64,000 nt of DNA from Auriscalpium vulgare (lineage: Eukaryota; Basidiomycota; Agaricomycetes; Russulales; Auriscalpiaceae), in assembly GCA_019915015.1 (NCBI GenBank), contig JAHBBC010000001.1, positions 3,906,001 to 3,970,000 on the forward strand, written 5' to 3'. Below, piece after piece: positions 11,610-23,024 of the stretch. Position 1 is the stretch's first letter, and every line of letters begins with the position of its first letter. The notes under the pieces are model-generated. The model had not been told where the DNA came from, did no database searches, and worked only from the letters and a program-made list of their open reading frames with translations. Both the position numbers and the translations under genes were made by a program.

Positions 11610-12827
11610 CTACGACAAAACCTGCAACGGTAGCAGATGAGCATGGGTAAGTTGTCTCGTTCTGAGAGAAAGAACATACCGCAAGGAGCACGATCGCCAC
11701 TACGATGACAAGGATGATCATCAGGCAGGCGGCGCGCCGGCCAGCCTTGCGCTGGTAGTCCGACGCCGTGGCGAGCTCCTCCGCCGCGCCAGATGTGTCT
11801 GCAGCAATCGAGTACACGTTCGACTCGATGTTGTCTAGACCGCGCGCGTGTCAGCGGTGTCCATCACAAGGGGACTCGCCCCAAAGACGTGAGGCGTAGG
11901 GATGAACTCAACGCACCGACCATGCCGCCCTGCTCGTTGACGAGCGTGCCCAGGTCGCGGAAGATCTCTGAGAGCTCATGGATACCCGTCTCGATCTCGC
12001 GAATTTCCGTCTCGCGTTCCTGGATTAATGACTCCTGGTACGCAAGCTCGTGGGGCGACAACTGCTGGTGCATGAGCTGCGCTTGACGTTGTTCCGGCTC
12101 ACTCGCCGTGTCCTCCTGTCTGCGAACGAATTTGGCAGCCCGAAGTCAGTTTCAGATAGCAGGAGAAGTGATGCCAAGGAGAAGTGGGGGCGCCGTACTC
12201 ACGTCGTGGAGTCCTCTTCCACCGCGAGCTTCACGCCCTGTACAACCGTGCGCTGCCGCTCCGCGGTGACCTGCTGCGCACGCTGAAACGCGACAAAAGA
12301 GAGCTGGAAGTCGTGTGCCGTCTTCTGCAATTGCGTCTTCTTGCCCGGCTGCATTCCCGCAAGTGGTGTCAGGTGGCCGGCCGCGCGCAATGTCAATTCC
12401 GAAAGGGAACGGACGCACCAGTGTTGCCTGCAACGCAGACAGCTTCTTCAGATCGTCAGACCCGCGCCTCGTCATTGCGCGCGTAGACTCAGTTAAATCG
12501 TGTCTATCAGCGCGGCGCGGGGCCCAAGCCACAGGTCAGCGACCATACATTCACCATACATGCTCGCATCCACGCGCAGCAGCCATTGCCATTACGAGAA
12601 AGCGGGAGCACTCACAGGCTCTTGCGGACTGTCTCCGAGTCGCGCTGGGTACCCAGCTGATCTACGAGCTTGAGGATGCCCTGTACGTTCGCGTTGATCT
12701 TGAAAACCTGCAGCGAGAGCGAGGTCTGCAGGCTCTGAAACGCGGCGTCCTCGCGCGACTGGGGGGCGCCGTTGGAAGGCGCGTGCGGCGGCTGTGATAG
12801 CCCGGTTTCTATGTCTTGAAAACTCAT
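11610..12827 (-). CDS. Syntaxin, Qa-SNARE of the Pep12/syntaxin-7 type
   Basis: Tail-anchored t-SNARE for endosome/vacuole fusion. Exons 12827-12616, 12503-12419, 12348-12203, 12119-11917, 11834-11680 and 11621-11610 give 270 residues. The N-terminal half fits the three-helix Habc domain. The SNARE motif spans ESLIQERETEIREIE to GMVDNIESNVYS, with the zero-layer glutamine in VNEQG, and a single membrane segment (LMIILVIVVAIVLLAV) ends the protein. The last exon is 12 nt; without that splice the frame stays open and would add residues after the membrane anchor, so the splice is preferred. The Pep12/STX7 subgroup is inferred from overall resemblance. The gene is convergent with the dehydratase gene, 120 bp away. 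Confidence 0.88.
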
Positions 12828-12943
12828 GGTATAGATTGCGCGTCCGGGGTGGCGAAGGGCGGTGAGTGGATGGGTGGATGAGGATGCGGTCGTGCGTCAA
12901 GATGTGTTTCGCGCCGAGGAGCCGCCGCTCGCATGATTATCTC

Positions 12944-12957
12944 TAGGGTTAGGGTTA
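12944..12957. other. Interstitial telomere-like motif
   Basis: TAGGGTTAGGGTTA, two copies of the common fungal telomere hexamer, about 120 bp upstream of the syntaxin start codon. It is too short to be a telomere remnant; telo-box-like promoter elements of this form are known in fungi and plants. Confidence 0.4.
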
Positions 12958-13119
12958 TACCGCTTTAATGCGTAACTACGAAGAGTATTTTGGTATTTGG
13001 TAGAATATTGTCCTGTCTCTTATATGGCGTAGACATGCGCAGTACGGGCCAGCCATTATGTAACACATATATCGTTTGCAGCAGCAAGGGGTAATAACTC
13101 AAATGTCTCTCATTCAGTT

Positions 13120-14071
13120 CTACATACGCGGTTGGGGCACCTTTTGGCTTCCATAGGATTGGTACAGCTGCAGTTGCTCCTCTTTATCGAGACCCGCCCG
13201 CCCGCGCCAAAACGTGCGAAGCGGCGAGGACTCAGCCAGGACGCTCGTTGACCATTGCATGCTGGAGCTATTTGCAAGCACGAGAGAGTCCAAGACGGCT
13301 GGAACGTTCTCCGGCCGCAGCATGCCAAACCTAAGACCGATGAGCACTTCAGCGGGGTATGACTGTCGATGCAGCACGACCTACCAGTCACCTCGGGGGA
13401 ACACAAGCAGATTAGCGGCGTACCTACGCAAATTTATGCAGCATGAGCAATATTGAGAGAGAACAGCGATGAAAAACATACTGGTGTCCGCCAACATGCC
13501 CCACCTCGCCCACGACGAACGACGCATACGGTCCACTAGGATCTGCGCTCCTCCGCCGCGCGATCTCCTCCCTCAGCGCGTCCGCAACACGCGTCCCCTC
13601 CTCACCACACCGGCAGTCCCGTGCGCCATGCGTGCACACGTACAGGTACACCGCGTTGTCCTCCGGTTTGGGCTCCCGTACCTTCTGCGCTCGGACGCGC
13701 GCGCGCACGAGGCGCGACACCTCGTCTATGTTGTCATCCGATACGTCTTCAAAGTGCAGCCGCGCGTGCCCCGGCGTGAAGACCGACGCGGCGTACACCT
13801 CGGACCCGTCCCTCAGCGCCTGATGCGTCGTTGGGATCTTGTCTTCGCAGTCTAGGTCTGGCTGCCACGCGAAGTTGACGAGGCCGCCCCATCTGCGCGC
13901 GCGGGACGCAAGGTCGGAGCCTAGGGGAGAACCGACGCGCGAGGGGAATTCCCGGGGGGACTGAATCTGGTGGAGGAGCATGTAGGATGTGTGCATAGGT
14001 ACGGTGCCGGCGAGCGTTGAATTGGCTCGCCCGTGCGCGATGAGGGCTTTACTACGCCGAAGAATGTTCAT
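13120..14071 (-). CDS. Sucrase/ferredoxin-like protein (Apd1 family, thioredoxin-fold [2Fe-2S])
   Basis: Exons 14071-13482, 13423-13385 and 13330-13120 give 279 residues. The C-terminal half has the family signatures CTHGARDCRCG (cysteine ligands) and HVGGHQYAANLLVFPRGDW (histidine-rich segment). In yeast Apd1 these bind a [2Fe-2S] cluster with mixed Cys/His ligation. The N-terminus is basic with Arg/Ser residues and could act as a mitochondrial presequence, which is inference. The small central exon (39 nt) encodes the end of the conserved GGHQYAANLLVFPRGD block, which confirms the splices. It lies next to GSH1 on the same strand; Apd1 deletion in yeast causes oxidant sensitivity. Confidence 0.85.
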
Positions 14072-14332
14072 GGAAGCGCGGTGAGGTGTCGCGATGGGCT
14101 TGGTGTGGACAAAGGCGGGAGCAGAGGCGCATGAGCATCATGGAGAGAGAAAGGGATGCGCCAATACGAATCATTAATACGATTACAGTAGCGCTGCCCG
14201 CGTCAGCCCAGCCGGCCCTTGCACCAGAAGCAATATGTAACTGTCCCAAGGCTACAACTCGGTTGTCTGCATATACGATACAAGATATATTAGATCTATC
14301 ACCTTAGGCTAACACTTGCTTCACATGCCCTT

Positions 14333-16999
14333 CTACAAAGTGCCCTGATCCTGTTGCCCGCCGGTGTAGTCCTCCGGGAGCAAGTCCGGCGCGCGCCGCA
14401 CGCCTCGCTCACTGCCATCATGTTATTAGCACTTTACAACTCGCCATCGACACAGAAAGCACGCACATCTCATCCACGGCCACCATCAGATCATAGTTGA
14501 TCTCCTCGCTCACGACCGAGTCCGACTTATACGCCGGATGCGCGCGCACAAATTCGCGGATCCAGGTCGCGGGCGTCTTAAGCGTCCCATTCGCGCGGCG
14601 CCGCACGAGGTTGAGGTAGGAGCTGATCTTGCGCTGCTCGGTTTCGTCGAGATCGAGCGTGCTGAGGTAGTCCTCAACGAGTCCCAGTAGGCCAGGAAAC
14701 GCCGCGCCCTGCGCCGACACGTTCGTCTCTCCCACAATAAAGATACAGAAAGAAGCGGCTTACCCTGCCGTTGATGATCTGGTCCATGGTATACTCCTCA
14801 TACTCGTCCTCCACCGCCCCGCGCGGCGGACCCTCATCTGGGAGCGGGGGCAGGGGGTAGCAGTTGGTCATGCTGCGCGGCTTGCCCCCCGACGGCGTGC
14901 AGCTTCCACTCCCCGATGGCGACCCGCGCGACGAGTGGTGACCCTCAATAGAGCCATTCGGCGAGGCTGCACCTGAGTTCTGGCGTGACGGCGGCGGGAA
15001 CACGTCCCTGCGGAAGTAGAACGAGCACTGGTGCACAGCGTCGCGCTGCTGCGCGCGGCGCATGTTCTCGTCTACCTTCGAGATGGGGATGTATGTGTTG
15101 AGGTTGAAGAGCAGGATCGCGCGCGAGAGGAGCACGATGAACACGGCGAAGGCGGCGTTCTCAAAGTCAGTCATTTGGACCTCCATGCTACGAAATTCGA
15201 CGCGCCACCCGATGGGCGAGTTGGCGGGAGGTGGTTTGAATCGCATGGTCTGCCAGTTTGTCGATTGGATATTCTGCGGACGCGTCAGAGAGTGCAAACG
15301 AAATGAAAACACGACATGATGAAGTACCTCGAAATGGTCTGTGCTGGAGTTGTTGTCTTGGTCGAGGAGCTCGGCAAATATAACGATAGGGTCGCGTATA
15401 AATAGATGTGCGACATGCTTGGATAGCAGGTCATCAATGCCTGCGCGCGTAAGTCAGCGAGGGCCGCCGGCGCTGCTGCAGATACATACCGTGATTCCGC
15501 AGGCGGTCATAAATGGGTTCGTCGATTGGAAAGGGGTTGTCATTGTACTCTGGCCGATTCATCCATGTTTCAGAAAGATACCAGTCGACGCTGTCATATC
15601 GCGACTTGGGGATCCGCTTCTTATTCTCCTTCAGAGGCTGCGAAGCGGATAAGCATGGGTGAGAGCACATTGCAGATAACGCGGACCTTGAGCCCGCGCT
15701 CTTCCTCTGTGCGATCGTCAACGCTGCCGGCTATGACGTTCCACCGACAGTCGACATCCGCGATGTAGCCACGCCATAGGGGACTCGCGGCTGTCAATGC
15801 AAGCTGTACGTGATAGATGAGATGCAGATCAAACGGCGGGATAAGAAGACCGACCATAATGGGACCAAGGGGGATAAAGGCATCGTATAATCGCCTCGAT
15901 TCTTCAATACTGCATCCTTGAAAAGTCAGCTGCAAACAGCAGCACCCCATCCCGAAACCCATAGCGTCCATATAGATATGGTCAGTCAGCGCAGCGCCGT
16001 TCTTAGCCTCTACAAAGCCGAGGGATCAATGATTCGGCCGCTTGCGAAGGAATAGCTTTACCTGTATCTTCAGGGTAGATGCTGCGCTGCCATGGGATAG
16101 TAGGGTCCACGAAGGGCCGCGGCGTGCGCGTGTCTACAAAGATGGGAAGATTGATGGCCACCTTCGAGCCCCGCCTCTTCCTGATATTCGCAGTCAATGT
16201 GCTGAAATGGCATCCTCTCAGCGTGAGCCCTGCGCGAAACGGCAGACGCTACTGACGGGAAGCGCGCATGGGGGTTCGTGATTTGCTCAGGCAAGAATAG
16301 ACTGTGGCTGGAGACGGCATCCGCGGGATCGTAGTACGGCTTGGTGAATTTGCCGGGGACGCCGAGGCGGGGGAAGGAAGTGAAGGTCACGGGAATCTGA
16401 TTGCGGTCCATGTTCTTGCGGGCCAAGTTCCGCCTTCGTTCGCAGGATGTGAAACGGGCGTCACGGGAGGCCGTCCGCTGTACTCACCTGAAGCGCATAT
16501 TTCCCTCGACCGAGAGCAGGTCGCGCAGCGAGCCGGTGTACGGCCGCCCCGGCGTCGACTCGAGCATGAACCGCCCATACTCGGGGTGGAACGTCGGCGC
16601 CGCGATGCTGTCTCGTCGAGGTGTCAGTTGGGGGGTACGGCGGGGCGGGGTGGGGTGGGCGCTCGCACTCACGAATCGTCGGTAGCAGCGTCAATGTGAT
16701 CCGTGAGAGGCGTCAATTTGGCCAAGACGTCCGTTTGGCAAAGCGACAGCACGGCGCTCTTGCGTTCATGATCTAGCTCTACGACCATGTACTCCACCTT
16801 GCGCGGCGGGTGGGTGAGCAGGTGTGTGGAGAAGACAGAAGCGGCGCACCTCGTCGCCCCAGAGCAGCTCATCGCCGTATCTGTCCTTGACTCTGTCCCA
16901 TGTGTTCATGAACTGCGTGATACCGTTGAATCTAACATGGTCAGCAAATTTCTTTGCCTCTTCCCAAGGGAGCGGGGTGCCGAGCGACAAAAGGCCCAT
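14333..16999 (-). CDS. GSH1: Glutamate-cysteine ligase, catalytic subunit
   Basis: First and rate-limiting step of glutathione synthesis, ATP-dependent gamma-glutamylcysteine formation in the cytosol. Twelve exons close in frame to 691 residues: 16999-16850, 16797-16673, 16607-16488, 16433-16257, 16201-16062, 16009-15855, 15803-15687, 15637-15490, 15440-15328, 15273-14764, 14708-14467 and 14411-14333. The start reads [17 protein letters not shown], typical of eukaryotic GCL. Recognisable blocks include [47 protein letters not shown] and [15 protein letters not shown]. The intron 15804-15854 is 51 nt with no stop in frame, so retention would add 17 residues. The ending [16 protein letters not shown] matches the family. 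Confidence 0.95.
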
Positions 17000-17563
17000 G
17001 GCGGGCGGGCGGAAGAGGTGTGTTGAATGAAAAGTTTGGCTGCAGCCTATTCTGGTTTTTGATCCTCTAGTACCGGGCGAGATCCTTCATCGCCGGCACG
17101 TCACCGCCACTTCCGGTCAACTTCCGGTTCCTGTTTCTTTTCCCAAACCGTCTTTCAGAGCCTCGCGGACAGTCGCCGGCCCGCGGCCAACAAACTTCCA
17201 GCTTCACGAAAATAAATCATTGTCATTCTGTACGACGACATGCAGGAGTTTGCGACTAATTCCACAGCGGAACCCGGCGACGATATTCTCACGTAAATGG
17301 GCCTGCGAACCCAGCTCCAGCGTTCCACATGCAGCGCGGGTTCCAGCCGCCACCTACCAACCAACCGGGTTAACCCGCCTTCCAAGCTCATTCCAAGGCA
17401 TGGGCGCCCGCCAGTCAGATGACGAATAGCCGCAGGACGAAGACCGTCGCCCGAGCTCTGGATTGCAAGATAAGCCTTAAGATCCGCACTTGCCTGCCTT
17501 ACGTTCACCACCATTCGCATGGGGTTAGCAGGAAGCGGGCAAACGTACTCCGCACATGTCGAG
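17000..17563. promoter_or_regulatory. Promoter region of GSH1 and 3' flank of ATG6
   Basis: 564 bp between the GSH1 start and the ATG6 stop. No gene is seen. No Yap1-type TTACTAA element was spotted on quick reading of either strand. Confidence 0.4.
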
Positions 17564-19287
17564 CTAGCCATTGCTGCCACTCGTGGTCCACTTCAGAAGA
17601 ATCTTCAGCGCCAGGAGGACGTGTCGCAGGGCTCGCGTCCACGCCTCCTCTTGGCTGAACTGCAGCTTGACCGACGAATCCCCGATCTTGTCTTTCGCAA
17701 TCCTGAGATGACATGAGCAATTTTAACGCATGAGCAGCATGGGAAGAAGACAGCTTACGCATGCGGAAACTCGATGCTTGGGTCCTGGGACTTCGCCCAG
17801 TCGATGAGCTGCTTCAAACAGTCCAGGAAGGCGACCATGGCGAAATCGAATCGGCGATTGTGTAGTAGACGGCCCAAATGGAGGTCACCCGATCCATAGA
17901 GTTCATACGTTGCTTTATCGCCAGTAGTACGTTCGACCCGGGAGAATGAGCCCATGGGAACTAGCCGATAGCTGCAGAGGCCTCGTGAGCACATTGATGA
18001 CATTGAACGTCAAGTGAGCTCACCCACTTCTCGAAAGTGAATTCCAATTTGCGCGCCACCGTGTACAAAAGGAGCAACGTTTGACCCCACGCTGCGTTGA
18101 TTTCCGCCCATTCGACCTGGTGGAAGCGATGAGATGAGCTTGGAATGATTAATCATTTGACATACAGGAACACCAGGTACTCGTCCAAGACGTAGGTTAT
18201 TGATGGTTCCAAAGACGCCATCGTGCCCAATACAGAAGGCGTCGTTGTACACGTTTGTGCGTTCCAACCTCTCCAGCGTAGCCGAATCGGCGGCGTATGC
18301 AGCGCGAAGGGCCGCCAGCTGGGAGCTCTGCTCCACCGATTTGAGGAGGTGCGCGTTGTGCGTCCGCCAGAATCTGGCTTTATCGTCAGTAGGTAATTTC
18401 AGGGACCCAAGGATGGGAGACGCACTCTTCCTCTTCCTCCTCTAGAGCCTTCTCTTCCAATTCGAGGGCACGCATCTCGTCCGCGAGCTGGTCACGCTCC
18501 CGTTCCGCCTCTCTCAGTTGCTGTATTGCGACACGCTCGTCCTCCTTCAATTGGTTGATTTTCCGCTCGGCATCCTCCTTGCTTATACCCTCTTTCTCGC
18601 GTTCCTTCTCCTTCTTGACCTCTCGCTCAAATGCGATATACCCATCGCGCTCCTTCTTCGTCTCCTCGAGCTGCCGCGTGAGTGTCGAGAGCAAGATATG
18701 CGTGCACTCGGAGCACAGGGGGTGATCGATGTCGGTCCGGCTAGAGAGCAGGTTTAATAGCCGTTGTGTTGAGCGCAAGTGGTGTGAGAGAGGTGAAGGG
18801 TCGGCGTGGTCGAGCTGGCCGTGCGGCTCCGCCGGGGGACCCCTCGACCCATCAGCATCCGGGCCCGCGCTGGACGACTTCTTGGCACGCGGCGTCGAGG
18901 GCACCTGTGAAGGGATGTTTCGGATGACGCTGTCTTGCAGAAGCACAAAGGACTCGTTAGGTAGAGGTGGTGCACGCTGGGGGAGCTTTCCTTGCGCGCG
19001 GGGGGAGAGTGGGGGGCGTGCGGCGGATGCGGCAGAAGACTGCCAGGCAGCCTTCGCGGAGGCAGGGCCGGGGACCTGCGCGAGCTGTTCTGCCTCGGAC
19101 GCGGGCGGCGGGTGGGCGAGCTGGTGAGGCGGGAGAGAGCCTGCGATCATGTCATAGGCCGAAGGCGCCAGATCCACTAGCGACGCATCTAGCTGCATAT
19201 GAAGATGAATACAGTTGATATGGCTCACATAGATAGCACTTTGCTTACCTGGATGGGCTGTTTGCATTGTTGGCAGACGAAGGCCAT
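17564..19287 (-). CDS. ATG6: Atg6/Vps30/Beclin-1 autophagy protein
   Basis: Subunit of the Vps34 PI3-kinase complexes for autophagosome formation and vacuolar sorting. Exons 19287-19249, 19192-18426, 18373-18166, 18116-18028, 17971-17759 and 17702-17564 give 484 residues. The N-terminal CQQCKQPI is the conserved CxxC pair. A low-complexity linker follows, then a long coiled coil (about residues 210-290, very rich in Glu/Lys/Arg). The evolutionarily conserved membrane-binding domain starts at [11 protein letters not shown] and includes [12 protein letters not shown] and NYRLVPMGS. The first exon is only 39 nt; its splice to [14 protein letters not shown] reproduces the family junction. Confidence 0.95.
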
Positions 19288-20327
19288 GGTGGTCGTGGTC
19301 GAACGAGTCGGACGCGCAACTCGCGCGCCACCTCACACCTTGCCACCTGCGCCCACAGTCTCCTCGGAATTGTCGACTTCATTGCTCATCAATGCTTTCA
19401 TCGCGGTCAGGGATGTCGCGGTAATTATCCATGAGCCTCGCGGCAACTATAGGTCCAGTGGTTGCAATTCCTGATCCTTCGATTAGTAGCCGATCTGCGA
19501 CGTCTTCCTCGGGCTCTTGTGGTCGGACAGGACCTTCTCGAGTCCTCTTGCAGGTGATAGCATTTATTGCTAGTAATGGGTGCGTACGTATACTGCTCGC
19601 TGCTTACGCGTGTTGCACGCAGGGCCAGAACGTGCTACCAACTCCACACACTCCCCTGGCCCACAGCCAATCGCCCTTTTCTGCTGCAAAAGGCTCTCAA
19701 CACCCGTGCCGCCGTGCCCTGTGCAAATTTCTGCAGCGGCTAACGCTATTCGCGAGGGTCCCCGGCTTTCTGACTTCCGTAGGATCGCTCCCCAGGTCGA
19801 AGCAAGTCGTCACAGGTGGACTGCGCTCGCAGCAGGAATCGGGACTCGGATTGACCTTTGCCCAGCTTCCGATTGGACGTATGAATGCCTTGCTTGTTGC
19901 AGGCAGTCCCGCGGTCCCGTCCCATGCGGCCGGCGTGATGCCGCTTAGTCGCGAAGAGAGGCGCCTCTGGAGAATTCACTGGTGTCGGGCGCCACCCCTC
20001 GATTGACATTGCCAGCAAAGGAGACCCGACTGTCGAATATGGCCTTCTCTGCTGCAGTAACTGAACCTCCCACTCGTTCTTCCAAGGCTTCGACCGAATC
20101 ATTGGGGCTGTCGACTTCTGCGAAGCACATGAAAACATGCCCCTCCAGGATGCGATATCATGCGGTGAAGAGGCATTACACACGCAAGGCCGGACAGGTT
20201 CTGCGTGGCCCGTCGCTGTAGACGCCAAGGTGGATCCACAAAACCCACAGGCAAGGGCTCTCGTTTCTGCATCTTCCTTTCCCTTTCCCCCCGGCTCATC
20301 GGCACACACTGGCCATTCGATACTTAT
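19288..20327. other. Unresolved 1-kb stretch with long open frames on both strands
   Basis: No gene model could be settled. On the plus strand a protein-like frame (GFDRIIGAVDFCEAHENM at about 20087) runs to 20337, but a TGA at about 20069 interrupts it upstream. On the minus strand a 226-codon frame covers 19746-20426, and another ends at about 19383 with MDNYRDIPDRDESIDEQ. At least one may be a decayed or intron-split gene. Confidence 0.3.
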
Positions 20328-20412
20328 TATATAAAAGCATACCGCAAAGTAAGTCCTTTCGCTCACCCAACCCGTCTGCGTCGTTAATAATGTCTTTAAT
20401 ATAACTCCACAG
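20328..20412 (+). promoter_or_regulatory. TATA box and 5' UTR intron of the caspase-fold gene
   Basis: TATATAAAAG at 20328-20337 lies about 80 bp upstream of the ATG. A likely 5' UTR intron runs from GTAAGT at 20349 to CCACAG at 20412 (64 nt) with a TTAATAAT branch-like sequence, ending 4 nt before the start codon. Confidence 0.55.
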
Positions 20413-20416
20413 CTGA

Positions 20417-22369
20417 ATGTCTTCACGTGTGTTCGCCCTCATTATCGGTATCGACCAGTACAAGTCCGGCCAGATCTGGAATCTGACATCTTGTGTCGAC
20501 GATGCGCTGAACTTCAAACGATGGCTCATGGACGACTTCCACGTTCCGCGGGAGAACATCTGCCTGCTCCTCGATGAGAAGGCCACCAAGCGCGCCATCG
20601 AGGACAGCTTCATGTCGCATCTCGTCAGCAATCCCGCCATCGAGCACGGTGACGCCATGATCGTCTACTTCGCCGGCCACGGCAGTAGCCAAATCGCCCC
20701 CGACGGCTGGTGCAACACCGATGCACTCCACGTGGAGATGCTGTGCCCCTACGATCACAGCACGCGCACCCAGGGCAGCCGCGTCGCAGGCATCACGGAT
20801 TGGTCGATGCACGCCATGCTCGGCGAGCTGGCGGGAGTCAAGGGCGACAACATCACTCTTATCCTGGACGCGTGCTTCTCGCCTGCACGCTCACGGATGA
20901 ACGTCCTCCTCCGCCGCGCCACGCGCTGGACCCCCACAACGAAAGTCGATGCAGACGATCTGTACGCTGGCCTGTGGCCCGGTGCTTTATCGCGCAAGAT
21001 GTCCAGCGAGGGCAAGGGTTTCTACCAGAAGACAGCGGCTTCCCACGTCACGATCCTGGCGTGCATCCCCGGCGAGCGCGCGATGGAGGAAAAGGAGGGC
21101 GGGAGGCTCACAACGGCGCTGCTGGAGGCGAAGAAGAGACTGCCTCTCCACAGGACGTCGTACTCGCAGCTGCTAGAACACTTACCCATACACGACGGTT
21201 CCCAGCACGCTGTCTGTGGCGGCCGAAACTGTAATCGCACGGTGTTCGGCGGTGTTCCTTTCGTGTCCGACGCGCACTATGTTTCGGTGGCGCGCTGGGA
21301 GAAGGACGCGCGTATCGATGCTGGCGCTATCCATGGCATCGTCGAGGGCACGGAGCTCACCCTTCATGAACACAACTGTTGCGGATCACTAAACCCCATC
21401 CTTGCCACGCTCCACGTTTTCGAGGTTCACCCGACATGGTGTTTGGCGCGCTCCAGATATCCTCTCCTGGACGAGGGCTGGGCGCGCGTCACGCGGTGGA
21501 ACAATCGCAAACCGTTCCACGTGTACTTGAAGAAGACATGTTCATCTATTATACAGTGGTGGAGGCTCCGCAAGCAGTTGCCCCGGCAGGCGGAGGAGGG
21601 CGACACGCCCGGCGGGTTCAAGATTTCGCGTGTCAAGCGGCCCTCGCAGGCGGACATATCCGTGCAGGCGGGCAACAAGCGCCTCTCCATCGAGCGCCAT
21701 GACACGCTCATCACACGCAACTGCCCGCAGATCGTGTATGTCCCGACCAAGGACTCCGAGGCGGACGCGCACGCCATCGACGCCGCGGCGCGCTTCCACC
21801 TGCACCTGCACCGCAAGAATTCGCTCGTCCCACTTCGCGACAGGGTGCACATGGAGTTGCGGCGGCTGGACGACGAGTCGTGGGACATGGTCGGCGAGAA
21901 CGTGCTCGTTAAGGGGCAAGCGACACTCGCGCACGAGGACGGCTCGCTGTACGCCGTCTCGCTGGAGAACCGCTCCGACATGGATCTTTGGCCCTACCTT
22001 TTCTGGATGGACTCGACAGGTTATGTGATCAGTGCGATCTACCAGCCCGGCCCAGACGACGTTGTCCCGCCGCTCGCAGCCGGGTCGACGTTCATGATTG
22101 GCACGGGCAACGTCGGGTCCGAGGCACTCTCGTTTAGGCTGAACGACAGCGAGGCGTACAATTCGGGTTTCCTGAAGCTGTTCCTATCGACAATGTATGC
22201 GCCGATGAACATGGTCGAGCAAGGCGCGCTGGCGGCCGCGATGCCGCCGGTGCGTGACTCGGTGGTGGCGACGCCGAGGGAGACGCCGCTGTCTAGTCCG
22301 ATCTCTGCGCCGGTGCAGGAGATGTGGGACTCGCTCATCGCGTGCGTGACCATTGTGCGGGGCGTTTGA
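20417..22369 (+). CDS. Caspase-fold peptidase (C14, metacaspase-like) with large unknown C-terminal domain
   Basis: Single coding exon of 650 residues, unlike its intron-rich neighbours. The N-terminal 190 residues form a p20-like caspase domain: FALIIGIDQY as first strand, His88 in VYFAGHGS and Cys153 in LILDACFS as the expected catalytic dyad. This arrangement belongs to the large C14 families of Agaricomycetes rather than classical metacaspases: no prodomain zinc finger is present. The remaining 450 residues have no motif I recognise. They contain FWMDSTGYVISAIYQPG, resembling a C-terminal beta-rich module seen in such proteins. Substrate and role are unknown; programmed cell death or heterokaryon incompatibility are only possibilities. 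Confidence 0.85.
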   Translation: MSSRVFALIIGIDQYKSGQIWNLTSCVDDALNFKRWLMDDFHVPRENICLLLDEKATKRAIEDSFMSHLVSNPAIEHGDAMIVYFAGHGSSQIAPDGWCNTDALHVEMLCPYDHSTRTQGSRVAGITDWSMHAMLGELAGVKGDNITLILDACFSPARSRMNVLLRRATRWTPTTKVDADDLYAGLWPGALSRKMSSEGKGFYQKTAASHVTILACIPGERAMEEKEGGRLTTALLEAKKRLPLHRTSYSQLLEHLPIHDGSQHAVCGGRNCNRTVFGGVPFVSDAHYVSVARWEKDARIDAGAIHGIVEGTELTLHEHNCCGSLNPILATLHVFEVHPTWCLARSRYPLLDEGWARVTRWNNRKPFHVYLKKTCSSIIQWWRLRKQLPRQAEEGDTPGGFKISRVKRPSQADISVQAGNKRLSIERHDTLITRNCPQIVYVPTKDSEADAHAIDAAARFHLHLHRKNSLVPLRDRVHMELRRLDDESWDMVGENVLVKGQATLAHEDGSLYAVSLENRSDMDLWPYLFWMDSTGYVISAIYQPGPDDVVPPLAAGSTFMIGTGNVGSEALSFRLNDSEAYNSGFLKLFLSTMYAPMNMVEQGALAAAMPPVRDSVVATPRETPLSSPISAPVQEMWDSLIACVTIVRGV

Positions 22370-23024
22370 AGACGAGGCTTGTTGTTTTCGCTCTACTTTA
22401 TTCGATTGGGTATGTATGACGAGTTGTTTTCAAGTGGGTTTGATCCTAATATGTGTCATCGCGGGACGAATGCCGAATAGCTAGCTTTTAGTTTACCTGT
22501 ACATGTGTAGAGTATTCCTCATATCAATATTGCTATTTATATCATTCGTTATGGGCACCTTTTCCTGAGTGTGCGAGCTAACGCTGGGCGGAAAAACACA
22601 TGCAGGAGGCGGGAAAATGAGTTCTTTCTTAGGAATCTATGTCGCAGCTACATGGGATCTGTCGATGTCGAGGCAGAGAGCGGCAGGGCCAACATGAATA
22701 TGATTGTTGCTGAAACTGTACGATGCGCTAAGATAGCGATGCAAGAATGATCCCGCGCGTCCACCATTATTATTGACTGTCCTGGTCATTGTGAATGCTC
22801 GAGCCGACAGTGTAAGTATGCCAAAGACATTTCAAAAATCGCATCGTCTGTTTGAGTATTGCGATGATATAATTTTACAAATACAAAATGGTCGTTATTA
22901 GTCGTCAGGGTATCGCAGCTAATGGACACATGCTGGGCACCGGGTTCGAGCGAGCTCGGGTCGAGAAAGTGGGCTGGTATAGGTTAGATTATAAAAAGTA
23001 TTCTGGGAGCTACACGATGGCATG
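22370..23024. other. Intergenic, AT-richer, no gene seen
   Basis: Spacer between two convergent genes. A minus-strand frame continuing the phosphatase (AHFLDPSSLEPG at about 22.95 kb) is open for some 70 codons and may be its true last exon. Confidence 0.4.
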
